IMG/VR virus record: IMGVR_UViG_3300037504_000709
Location: 1 to 41,454 of that record
DNA: 41,454 bases
Reading direction: 5' to 3' (one strand)
From: a virus
Part shown: in pieces, positions 31,291 through 37,525 of the stretch
How positions within the stretch are numbered: position 1 is the first letter of the stretch
Layout: every line of letters starts with the position of its first letter
The notes under the pieces: generated by a model
What the model was told of the DNA's origin: nothing
The model's input: only the letters and a program-made list of their open reading frames with translations
The model's database searches: none
Made by a program: the position numbers and the translations under genes

Positions 31291-31803
31291 ATGAGTTTCA
31301 TGCCAGAAAAAGTAAAAAACAAGTTAACTGCCAATGATGGTGGTGGCTTTTTTGATTTTGAAAAGGGTGACAATACCTTTAGATTTGTCTGTAACCCAGT
31401 TTGGGGATACAGATATACTTACGATTTTCGTGAAGAAGATAAAGAGGAAGAATATCCTTTTTATGAATTTGGAGCAAAAGGTGTTGACGAAGACAAGATG
31501 AAAATTGTGATGAAAGCCGTGGTTTGGGATGTTGAAAATAAAGATCTTAAGTTCATTGAGATCTCTCAAAACACAATTATCAATGCTATTCAAGCATATT
31601 CTGATAATGATAAATATGGTGATCCAAAGGGTTACAATATTGTTGTTAGAAAAACTGGAGAAGGCAGAGACACACGTTACAGTGTGATTGCAGAACCTCC
31701 AGAAGATCAGTCAGAAGATTTAAAAGAAGCTTTAAACAAGGTTGAGATAAACCCAGATAGCTTTTTTTACAACCTTGGAGAGGTAATAGTAAAAAAAAAT
31801 TAA
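31291..31803 (+). CDS. Single-stranded DNA-binding protein, short form (170 aa)
   Basis: The product opens MSFMPEKVKNKLTANDGGG; it then has beta-rich GDNTFRFVCNPVWGYRYTY, KAVVWDVENKDLKFIEIS and YNIVVRKTGEGRDTRYSVI, a pattern of phage gp32-like/OB-fold SSBs. The zero-frame stop comes directly after GTA AAA AAA AAT, lacking the expected acidic tail. That tail exists in the -1 frame (31797-31892). GGAGAGG (31777-31783) precedes the slippery site by 7 nt. Confidence 0.8.
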   Translation: MSFMPEKVKNKLTANDGGGFFDFEKGDNTFRFVCNPVWGYRYTYDFREEDKEEEYPFYEFGAKGVDEDKMKIVMKAVVWDVENKDLKFIEISQNTIINAIQAYSDNDKYGDPKGYNIVVRKTGEGRDTRYSVIAEPPEDQSEDLKEALNKVEINPDSFFYNLGEVIVKKN

Positions 31804-31892
31804 AAACAAAATTAAGCAGGGATGAGAACAAAATCGTGGAAGATTCGTTTGATGATATAGACGAATTAAATCCAGATAAAATCCCTTTTTAA
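31791..31892 (+). CDS. Minus-1 frame extension encoding the SSB acidic tail
   Basis: A-AAA-AAA at 31791-31797 is in the zero-frame register required for -1 slippage. After a slip the ribosome reads 31 codons: KLKTKLSRDENKIVEDSFDD then IDELNPDKIPF and TAA. The end (acidic run, then D-x-I-P-F) matches the conserved partner-binding tip of bacterial SSBs (consensus DDDIPF). The full product would be 200 residues. Transcriptional slippage or a sequencing indel in A9 could give the same picture. Confidence 0.7.
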   Translation, partial: KKKLKTKLSRDENKIVEDSFDDIDELNPDKIPF

Positions 31893-31899
31893 AAACTGC

Positions 31900-31928
31900 T
31901 TGACAAGTGTCAATAGCAATGCTTAAAT
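31900..31928 (+). promoter_or_regulatory. Promoter of the sigma-like gene, TTGACA-17-TTAAAT
   Basis: TTGACA at 31900-31905, TTAAAT at 31923-31928 with a TGC extension, and the AAAACTGC upstream box. It begins 8 nt after the SSB tail stop. Confidence 0.65.
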
Positions 31929-31937
31929 AGATAATAC

Positions 31938-32011
31938 AAGACCCAGCACTAGAATTTACAAAAATTTAGAGTCCTCCGATTTTAATATTAAATTCTATAT
32001 AGCTGGGTCTT
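31938..32011 (+). ncRNA. Long leader hairpin presenting CCTCC
   Basis: AAGACCCAGC (31938-31947) pairs perfectly with GCTGGGTCTT (32002-32011), and TAGAATTT (31950-31957) with AAATTCTA (31990-31997); AAAAT/ATTTT may extend it. The apical loop shows GAGTCCTCCGA, complementary to Shine-Dalgarno GGAGGA. It begins about 9 nt after the -10 box and ends 21 nt before the ATG. A riboregulator or small RNA is suggested. Confidence 0.65.
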
Positions 32012-32032
32012 CATCTAAAGAAAGGAAATCTT

Positions 32033-32368
32033 ATGAACAAAAACTTTATTTCACTAAAAAAAAGTTATGAGAATTACAAACTGATAAAAAAGTACAATAC
32101 AGCTACTTATAAAGAAATTGGAGAGCTTTTAGGTGTTAGTCGCCAGCGTGTCCAGCAGATTGTGGTTAAACTAAAAAAGAACAATTTAGATGTTGTTGAA
32201 TTAATGGATGAGTACAAAACTTATTCAAGTTTGCCAGTTTCGGTTGTTAGATTGTTGAAAAGCAATAATTACTCAGCAGAAAAAACTAGAAAATCAACTA
32301 AGGAGGATTTACAAAAAATTAAAGGTATAGGACCTAAATTTGCAGAAATGATCAAGGAAATTGCATGA
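32033..32368 (+). CDS. Sigma region-4-like HTH fused to alpha-CTD-like domain, 111 aa
   Basis: Residues 24-48 (ATYKEIGELLGVSRQRVQQI) follow the sigma-70 region 4.2 pattern. Residues 66-111 (SVVRLLKSNNYS, then EDLQKIKGIGPKFAEMIKEI) form a helix-hairpin-helix domain like the RNA polymerase alpha C-terminal domain. Both are the host modules that contact promoter DNA. It could redirect host polymerase to phage promoters. AAAGGAAATCTT precedes the ATG. Alternatively a generic HTH plus HhH DNA-binding protein. Confidence 0.65.
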   Translation: MNKNFISLKKSYENYKLIKKYNTATYKEIGELLGVSRQRVQQIVVKLKKNNLDVVELMDEYKTYSSLPVSVVRLLKSNNYSAEKTRKSTKEDLQKIKGIGPKFAEMIKEIA

Positions 32369-32604
32369 TAGTTTTGTTAACTGCAATTATTTTCTTTTTT
32401 ATCGGAAGATTTTCACTCAAATCAAATGAGGAAATTATACAAAAAACAAAAGAATTGAGTAAAAAGATTACTCAAAAAAATGAAAAACAAAAAGAAGACA
32501 CATTAGAACCTGGATTTTACAAGTTTGGTGTGATAGACAAAAAGGAAGAGGAAAAGAAAAAAAGACTAAGAGAACTGATAGAGACTGGTAAGATCAAGCC
32601 TTAA
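32365..32604 (+). CDS. Small membrane-anchored protein, 79 aa
   Basis: A single N-terminal hydrophobic segment (IVLLTAIIFFFIGRFSL, residues 2-18) is followed by a charged Lys/Glu-rich cytoplasmic-type helix. It is coupled by ATGA to the sigma-like gene and its 3-prime end overlaps the convergent HTH gene by 4 nt. Function unknown; membrane tethering or superinfection exclusion possible. Confidence 0.65.
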   Translation: MIVLLTAIIFFFIGRFSLKSNEEIIQKTKELSKKITQKNEKQKEDTLEPGFYKFGVIDKKEEEKKKRLRELIETGKIKP

Positions 32605-32957
32605 AATTCAAAATATCCATCTTCATTATCATCTTCAACTAATGTTTGCTTATTTTCATTGGTAAAGTTTTCATCTGATACACTGCCTAAATGATGGTTG
32701 CCTCGTTTCTTATCTTTTTGATCTTGTTTCTTTTTTAATTTAGAAATTTCACTAATAAACATACCAGTTTTTTTATATTTTTTATAAAATTGCTCATCAG
32801 AAAATACAAAGTTTTTTAGATCCTGCAGAACAATGATATAAGATCCCGCCATGTTTTTGGTGGCTTTGAGCCTACCATCACGAATATAACCTCTGATTGT
32901 GCTAGGGACAACATTTAAAGCTTTTGCTGCTTCTTTTGTGCTTAAGAATTGTTTCAT
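32601..32957 (-). CDS. MerR/Xis-type HTH regulator on the opposite strand, 118 aa
   Basis: MKQFLSTKEAAKALNVVPST and IRGYIRDGRLKAT form an HTH-17 domain; the C-terminus is acidic (VEDDNEDGYFEF). It is the only leftward gene inside the early block, so it is independently expressed, from TGTTAAAAT 8 nt before the ATG, with no Shine-Dalgarno. It is divergent from the 33055 gene and could repress it, like a leaderless repressor of the lambda cI type. Confidence 0.75.
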   Translation of the reverse strand: MKQFLSTKEAAKALNVVPSTIRGYIRDGRLKATKNMAGSYIIVLQDLKNFVFSDEQFYKKYKKTGMFISEISKLKKKQDQKDKKRGNHHLGSVSDENFTNENKQTLVEDDNEDGYFEF

Positions 32958-32965
32958 AATAATTT

Positions 32966-32974
32966 ATTTTAACA
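32966..32974 (-). promoter_or_regulatory. Extended -10 TGTTAAAAT before the HTH regulator
   Basis: TG-T-TAAAAT on the minus strand ends 8 nt before the ATG. The leader would have zero or one base. Confidence 0.45.
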
Positions 32975-32995
32975 TATTTATTTTTAAATTAAAAC

Positions 32996-33023
32996 TTGAC
33001 AACATATGATTATTGAATATACT
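32996..33023 (+). promoter_or_regulatory. Promoter of the transglycosylase gene, TTGACA-16-TATACT
   Basis: TTGACA at 32996-33001 and TATACT at 33018-33023. Overlaps the divergent promoter area of the HTH regulator; GATAGTATACTAATA nearby is an imperfect palindrome and possible operator. Confidence 0.7.
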
Positions 33024-33054
33024 ATTGATAGTATACTAATAATTATAAGGAAGT

Positions 33055-33660
33055 ATGAAAAAAATACCCCACTTAAAAGAAAAAGAACCTCAGATCGAGG
33101 TTGACATAGACTTGAGGAAAGTATCTATTTTTATCCTCGTTTTTTTATCATTTATAATAATTGCTGCTATTTTGATTAGCAGATGGTTTGACAAAAATAG
33201 ATTAGATTTTAGAACACCAGTGGTTCTGCAAAATCCTGTGTTAATTAGTAAAAGGAAGCCCAAAACTGTAACAGTTACTGTCGAAAAAATAAAAACTGTG
33301 TCTGTTGAAAAAACAGTTAGCAGCGATAGTTTGGATGAAGTTAGCGAGTATATTCCTAGTGCTAACACACTAAAACTCATTGAAAAATTCCCTAGTACAG
33401 CAGGAAAAATAAAAAAGCATTTTAAAAGTGAATGGAGGAAAGCTGCCGAAATCATCGGTAGGGAAAGTTCGTTTCAGAATGATGCGGTTAATGCCAGTAG
33501 TGGAGCTTGCGGACTAGGTCAATTTTATCCGTGCAGTAAGCTAAATTGTTCTTTAAAAGACGTTGACTGTCAGTTAGCAGAAATCAAGGCTTATATTCAC
33601 AAAAGATACGGTACGGTTAGTGCTGCCCTAGCTTTTCATGATAAAAATGGATGGTATTGA
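33055..33660 (+). CDS. Membrane-anchored lytic transglycosylase-like protein, 201 aa
   Basis: A cytoplasmic head is followed by one membrane segment (IFILVFLSFIIIAAILISRW, about 26-45), a linker with TVTVTVEKIK-type strands and a C-terminal lysozyme-like domain: KAAEIIGRESSFQNDAVNAS (catalytic Glu in GRESSF), GACGLGQFYPCSKLNC and YGTVSAALAFHD. It would cleave peptidoglycan from the outer face of the membrane. Early expression argues for remodelling or superinfection exclusion rather than final lysis. Confidence 0.75.
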   Translation: MKKIPHLKEKEPQIEVDIDLRKVSIFILVFLSFIIIAAILISRWFDKNRLDFRTPVVLQNPVLISKRKPKTVTVTVEKIKTVSVEKTVSSDSLDEVSEYIPSANTLKLIEKFPSTAGKIKKHFKSEWRKAAEIIGRESSFQNDAVNASSGACGLGQFYPCSKLNCSLKDVDCQLAEIKAYIHKRYGTVSAALAFHDKNGWY

Positions 33661-33668
33661 AACTGCTC

Positions 33669-33695
33669 TTGACATAAGGGTTTACATGTTATAAT
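33669..33695 (+). promoter_or_regulatory. Promoter TTGACA-15-TATAAT with extended TG
   Basis: TTGACA at 33669-33674, TGTTATAAT ending at 33695. Upstream AAACTGCTC is shared with promoters at 25808, 26306, 27460 and 31900. Short spacer is offset by the TG extension. Confidence 0.65.
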
Positions 33696-33728
33696 ATATA
33701 AACATATTATTAATAAAAGGAGGACGAA

Positions 33729-33908
33729 ATGAAAATACAAATTTCAAATTATGAAGACTACAGGCTTTACAAGGAAGCTTTGGAAGATAAAGAATATTCT
33801 GATGAGGGAGTAAAAAACCCTGAATTAGAAAATGATAGACAAGGTGAGGGAGAAGAGATAGAAAGTAATTCTACATATGCAGGACCAGTTCCTAGCATAT
33901 ATAGATAG
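33729..33908 (+). CDS. Small acidic protein, 59 aa
   Basis: MKIQISNYEDYRLYKEALED starts after AAAGGAGGACGAA. It has 15 acidic and 7 basic residues, net about -8, and no Cys or membrane segment. Strong promoter and ribosome site imply abundance. Acidic small early phage proteins can mimic DNA, but nothing here proves it. Confidence 0.65.
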   Translation: MKIQISNYEDYRLYKEALEDKEYSDEGVKNPELENDRQGEGEEIESNSTYAGPVPSIYR

Positions 33909-33920
33909 GAGGATTTTAAA

Positions 33921-34211
33921 ATGATAAAAATAACAAAAGACAATTTATCAAAAGTACTATCTAAATATATAAAAGATAGCGAACAACTTTTAAAAGCTAT
34001 TCAAGATTTAGAGATGCAAGATCAGGATTTTCTAGATTTTTTAGAAAGTTGTGATGAAGAAAAGAATTTAAGCTGGTGTTGTGCAGCAGAGTTAAAAAAT
34101 GGTTTCTGCACCAGCTGTGGAGAGCACGCACACAGTATTTATGAAGAAAAAAGATTGGCAGATAAGAGTTTACAAAGCGTTCCAAAAGATATCATGAACG
34201 CTAACACTTAA
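33921..34211 (+). CDS. Zinc-knuckle protein with shared N-terminal motif, 96 aa
   Basis: Residues 6-30 (TKDNLSKVLSKYIKDSEQLL) match the N-termini of the repeat proteins at 34480 and 35404 (LTKTLSKYISNSDQLL). A CCAAELKNGFCTSCGEH zinc site follows. GGAGGATTTTAAA precedes the ATG. The shared motif suggests a common partner for this protein family. Confidence 0.7.
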   Translation: MIKITKDNLSKVLSKYIKDSEQLLKAIQDLEMQDQDFLDFLESCDEEKNLSWCCAAELKNGFCTSCGEHAHSIYEEKRLADKSLQSVPKDIMNANT

Positions 34212-34279
34212 TTTTATTATAAATGACCTGGGTCAAGTCAAAAAACTGACCTTTATTTAAAAAATAGGAGGATAAAAAA

Positions 34280-34483
34280 ATGGAAAAATTTAAAGACATA
34301 ATTATTAGAACATATTTTGTATTCAAATGGGGGTTGTTTTTGCTATTAGCTTTAAGTTTTATAGCATACACTTTTAAAGGCGAAACATCCATTGTGGAAG
34401 CGTGTTTATATCTATTAGGATACATAATAGTAACATGGATTTTTGAAGCAACAGTTATTTATATTATTGAAGGAGAAATATGA
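34280..34483 (+). CDS. Small membrane protein, two TM segments, 67 aa
   Basis: Hydrophobic segments at about 15-31 (FKWGLFLLLALSFIAYT) and 40-62 (EACLYLLGYIIVTWIFEA). GGAGGATAAAAAA start. It overlaps the first repeat gene by ATGA. Unknown role; membrane-based exclusion or stress is possible. Confidence 0.65.
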   Translation: MEKFKDIIIRTYFVFKWGLFLLLALSFIAYTFKGETSIVEACLYLLGYIIVTWIFEATVIYIIEGEI

Positions 34484-34962
34484 AAAACTTATCAACATCA
34501 GAAACATGGAATAAATTTAAAGAATTTAGAAGAAAAGGAAATAGAATGAACAAATATAAATTAACAAAAACACTATCAAAATATATAAGTAATAGCGATC
34601 AACTACTTGCTGTAGTTGAAGATATTTTAAATGAAAAAATTACATCATTGCCAACACCAGAAACTTGGGATAAATTTATCGAATACAGAGAAAATGGTAT
34701 ACCATGCAACATCCCAAGTGAAGAAATACAACTTGCTGCTGTTGAAAAGAAGAATTTGGCTATTAGATATATTCACAATCCAAGTGAAGAAGTACAAATT
34801 GCCGCTGTTAAAAAATATGGTTGTGCTATTAAATACATTCACAATCCAAGTGAAAAAGCACAACTTGCTGCTGTTGAAAAGAATTGTTTGGCTATTCAAT
34901 ACATTCACAACCCAAGCAAAAAAGTTAGAAAATTATTTGAAAGGAAATGTGAAAATAAGTAA
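34480..34962 (+). CDS. 22-residue-repeat protein 1, 160 aa (3 repeats)
   Basis: Start ATG has GAAGGAGAAAT. Residues 1-22 (STSETWNKFKEFRRKG) look like the remnant of another copy; residues 23-47 are the LTKTLSKY motif; then TPETWDKFIEYRENG and three 22-aa repeats of the form IHNPSEEVQIAAVKKYGCAI, capped by NPSKKVRKLFERK. The repeats are HEAT/DUF4116-like helical hairpins, suggesting a protein-binding solenoid. Confidence 0.7.
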   Translation: MKNLSTSETWNKFKEFRRKGNRMNKYKLTKTLSKYISNSDQLLAVVEDILNEKITSLPTPETWDKFIEYRENGIPCNIPSEEIQLAAVEKKNLAIRYIHNPSEEVQIAAVKKYGCAIKYIHNPSEKAQLAAVEKNCLAIQYIHNPSKKVRKLFERKCENK

Positions 34963-35407
34963 AACACTACCAACACCAGAAACATGGGAAGAGTTTATAA
35001 AGTATAGAAAAAATGGTATACCATGCAACGACCCAAGTGAGGAAATACAACTTGCTGTTGTTAAAAAAGGTAGTTGGTCTATTCATTACATTCACAATCC
35101 AGGTGAGAAAGTACAGTTAGCAGCAGTTAAACGGAGTGGTTTAGCTATTGAATACATTAACAATCCAAGTAAGAAAGTACAATTAGCAGCTGTTAAACAG
35201 AGTAGTTTAGCTATTGAACACATTAATAACCCAAGTGAAGAAGTACAGTTAGCAGCTGTTAAAAAATATGGTTGGAATATTCAATATATCCACAATCCAA
35301 GTGAAAAAGTACAAATTGCTGCTGTTAAACAAAGAAGACAGGCCATTCAACATATCCACAATCCCAGTAAGAAAGTTAGAGAGTTATTTGAAAAGGAAAT
35401 AGAATGA
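34949..35407 (+). CDS. 22-residue-repeat protein 2, 152 aa (5 repeats), GTG start
   Basis: GTG at 34949 follows GAAAGGAAAT and overlaps the previous gene. It lacks the LTKTLSKY motif but starts at the TPETWEEFIKYRKNG motif, then has five 22-aa repeats and the NPSKKVRELFEKE cap. A longer open frame upstream is the shadow of gene 1 repeats and is not expected to be used. Confidence 0.65.
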   Translation: MKISKTLPTPETWEEFIKYRKNGIPCNDPSEEIQLAVVKKGSWSIHYIHNPGEKVQLAAVKRSGLAIEYINNPSKKVQLAAVKQSSLAIEHINNPSEEVQLAAVKKYGWNIQYIHNPSEKVQIAAVKQRRQAIQHIHNPSKKVRELFEKEIE

Positions 35408-36141
35408 ACAAACATAAATTAACAAAAACACTATCAAAATATTTAAAATACAATTTTGAATTACTAAAAGTAGTTAAAGATATTTTAAATGGAAAAACCA
35501 CATCATTGCCAACACCTAAAACTTGGGATAAATTTAAAGAATTTAGAAAGAAAGGAATAGCTTGCAACAATCCAAGTGAAGAAATACAACTTGCTGCTGT
35601 TAAAGAAAGTGGTTTTTCTATTCATTACATTCACAATCCAAGTGAGGAAATTCAGATTGCTGCTGTTCAAAAATATGGTTGTGCTATTCATTGCATTCAC
35701 AATCCAAGTGAAAAAGTACAACTTGTTGCTGTTAAAAAAAATGGTTTGGCTATTAGATATATTCACAATCCAAGTGAAGAAGTACAACTTAATGCTGTTC
35801 AAAATAATGGTTCAGTTATCCAATATATAAACAACCCTAGTGAAGAAGTGCAACTTAATGCTGTTAGACAAGATGTTTTGGCTATTAGATATATTCACAA
35901 TCCAAGTGAAAAAGTACAACTTGCTGCTGTTAAAAAAGGTGGTTGGGCTCTTGATTATATTCACAATCCAAGTGAGGAAATACAACTAGCAGCAGTTAAA
36001 CAGAGTGGTTCGTCTATTGTACACATTCACAATCCAAGTGAGGAAATGCAACTTGCTGCTGTTAAACAAAACAGACAGGCTATTCAATATATCCACAACC
36101 CAAGTAAGAAAGTTAGAAAGTTATTTGAAGGAAAAATATGA
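35404..36141 (+). CDS. 22-residue-repeat protein 3, 245 aa (8 repeats)
   Basis: Full architecture: LTKTLSKYLKYNFELLKVVKDIL, TPKTWDKFKEFRKKG, eight IHNPSEEVQLAAVKKxG-type repeats, and the NPSKKVRKLFEGK cap. Its start AGGAAATAGAATGAACAAA is the same as the internal start of gene 1. The family has expanded by tandem duplication, with repeat number 3, 5 and 8. Likely a decoy or binding scaffold for host factors. Confidence 0.7.
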   Translation: MNKHKLTKTLSKYLKYNFELLKVVKDILNGKTTSLPTPKTWDKFKEFRKKGIACNNPSEEIQLAAVKESGFSIHYIHNPSEEIQIAAVQKYGCAIHCIHNPSEKVQLVAVKKNGLAIRYIHNPSEEVQLNAVQNNGSVIQYINNPSEEVQLNAVRQDVLAIRYIHNPSEKVQLAAVKKGGWALDYIHNPSEEIQLAAVKQSGSSIVHIHNPSEEMQLAAVKQNRQAIQYIHNPSKKVRKLFEGKI

Positions 36142-36338
36142 AAATTGATACAGAAAAATGGACAACCGTTGCGAAAGCACATAAAATATTCGGTGTTGCA
36201 AGAACCACCATTCATCATTGGCTTAGAACCGAAAAAGTAAGACGTATTACAATCGGCGGTCATCCGTTCTATAATATAGAAGATCTAAAAAAAGCACAAA
36301 TTAAAAAAAGAAAAAAAGATAAAAGGAAACATGTTTAA
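36138..36338 (+). CDS. MerR/Xis-type HTH protein, 66 aa
   Basis: WTTVAKAHKIFGVARTTIHH and RRITIGGHPFYNIEDLKKAQ form an HTH-17 domain with a basic tail. It is coupled to the repeat gene and overlaps the alpha-CTD-like gene by 8 nt, so the two DNA-binding proteins may work together. Confidence 0.78.
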   Translation: MKIDTEKWTTVAKAHKIFGVARTTIHHWLRTEKVRRITIGGHPFYNIEDLKKAQIKKRKKDKRKHV

Positions 36339-36567
36339 AAAACTAAGAACAGTCATCAAAAACTGGTTTACAATTGCTGAACCTAAAATACAAACTATTG
36401 ATGATTTAGAATCAATCAGCAAAAGAGAAAAGCATTATTTAAAAAAAGGTGGCGTTCAAACTGTGGAAGATTTACTAGAAATCAAAGATCTAACACAAAT
36501 TTATCGTATTGGCGATAAAACTAATAGAAAAATACAAAATGAGTTAAAGAAAAAGGATATTATATAG
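36331..36567 (+). CDS. RNA polymerase alpha-CTD-like protein, 78 aa
   Basis: After a basic linker, residues 23-78 (IDDLESISKREKHYLKKGG, then VQTVEDLLEIKDLTQIYRI and GDKTNRKIQNEL) follow the bacterial alpha C-terminal domain: DDLE start, central GI-x-T-x-x-DL, and final helix-hairpin-helix G-x-K-x-x-x-x-I. A free alpha-CTD mimic could compete for UP elements or activators. Generic HhH is the alternative. Confidence 0.7.
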   Translation: MFKKLRTVIKNWFTIAEPKIQTIDDLESISKREKHYLKKGGVQTVEDLLEIKDLTQIYRIGDKTNRKIQNELKKKDII

Positions 36568-36630
36568 GTATATATTTAAAATCGTTTGATTTTGAATGGC
36601 TAATAGCTTCCACCTCAAGGAAAAATACAT

Positions 36631-36963
36631 ATGAACAGTAGGAATAAGGGAAAAACATACGAATTAGAAGTTGCAAATGAATTAAAAGAGTTTTTTCCAG
36701 ACGCTCACAGAAATTGGGTGGGACAAGCCGCACAGGGTGGTGTGGATTTAGCCCAAACTGGCGATTGGGGAATTGAAGTAAAGGGAGGCAAACAAGCTAA
36801 TATAGTCAAAACTAGAAAGTGGTTGGATCAGGTTGAGGAGGAAAGTGAACACAAATACAAGATTGTGATTGCAAGACCTCTTCGGGAAGAAAAATATGTA
36901 CTAATGAATTTTAGTACGTTCAAAAAAATATTAAAAAATTTGGAAGGAAAAATTGGGGGCTAG
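36631..36963 (+). CDS. PDDEXK nuclease, Holliday-junction resolvase-like, 110 aa
   Basis: NKGKTYELEVANELKEFFPD (helix with catalytic Glu), QAAQGGVDLAQTGDWGIEVK (D and E-x-K) and DQVEEESEHKYKIVIARPL (Q and strand) form the PDDEXK core. Length fits phage resolvases. It would resolve recombination or replication branches before packaging. Its stop lies within the stem of the 36953 hairpin. Confidence 0.8.
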   Translation: MNSRNKGKTYELEVANELKEFFPDAHRNWVGQAAQGGVDLAQTGDWGIEVKGGKQANIVKTRKWLDQVEEESEHKYKIVIARPLREEKYVLMNFSTFKKILKNLEGKIGG

Positions 36964-37052
36964 AATCATTTTTTCATCTAATCTATTCGTTTGTAACAAA
37001 AAATAGTAACCGTAATAATTCAACTTTTAATTTCTAGCCCCCAACTTTTTTT
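36953..37052 (+). terminator. Terminator-like hairpin with 66-nt loop
   Basis: TTGGGGGCTAGAA (36953-36965) pairs perfectly over 13 bp with TTCTAGCCCCCAA (37032-37044), followed by CTTTTTTT. The loop is much longer than in ordinary terminators and may hold regulatory RNA structure. Confidence 0.75.
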
Positions 37053-37082
37053 AAATTAAAAAATATTACAAGAAAGAAAAAT

Positions 37083-37472
37083 ATGAAAAAATTAATTGAG
37101 ACGACCTTAAAAGTACTAGGAATAATAACAATAATAATTATAATTGTAGCTGCCGTCACACCCCAAAAAGAGCCTGAGGTGATCCAACCTGTACCAGAAG
37201 AAGATCAGGTACGACCTACTAATACACCAAGAAAACCAACAGAGACACCAGTTAACAAGCCAACAATTGGTCCTACACAGAATATTTTTTATGAAAACTA
37301 TATGGAAGCATGCGGCATGGATGATTATTGTCAGTGTACCTACGACTATATGATTGATAATCATGGGTTCGATAAATTCTTGAGTTTATCAATTGATTAT
37401 GTGGAAACGCAAAAGATGCCTGAAGAATTACTAGACGCTGTTGATTATTGCTCAAAAATAAAAAGGGGTTAA
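37083..37472 (+). CDS. Membrane-anchored or secreted Cys-rich protein, 129 aa
   Basis: An N-terminal hydrophobic segment (VLGIITIIIIIVAAV, 11-25) acts as signal anchor; then a Pro/Thr-rich spacer and a domain with four Cys (EACGMDDYCQCTYDYM, VDYCSKIK), probably disulphide-linked outside the cell. Last early gene. Superinfection immunity or host-envelope modification is plausible. Confidence 0.7.
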   Translation: MKKLIETTLKVLGIITIIIIIVAAVTPQKEPEVIQPVPEEDQVRPTNTPRKPTETPVNKPTIGPTQNIFYENYMEACGMDDYCQCTYDYMIDNHGFDKFLSLSIDYVETQKMPEELLDAVDYCSKIKRG

Positions 37473-37494
37473 TTTCATTCCTCTCAATTTCCTA

Positions 37495-37525
37495 AGAGAC
37501 TCTTTAATTAGAGTCTCTTTTTTTT
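37495..37525 (+). terminator. Terminator at the convergence of early and late blocks
   Basis: AGAGACTCT-TTAATT-AGAGTCTCT, 9-bp perfect stem, followed by eight T on the plus strand. It includes the stop codon of the leftward HTH gene and mainly terminates rightward transcription. Confidence 0.9.

Noticed and set aside
34224-34251. Three short arms TGACC, GGTCA, TGACC as a second attenuator
   Set aside because: The stems are only 5 bp and the following T-rich stretch is interrupted; chance is likely in this AT-rich spacer.
34631-34948. N-terminal extension of repeat protein 2 into repeat protein 1
   Set aside because: It is an out-of-frame reading of gene 1 repeats (periodic ITFTIQV-like peptide); the GTG at 34949 with GAAAGGAAAT fits the family start.
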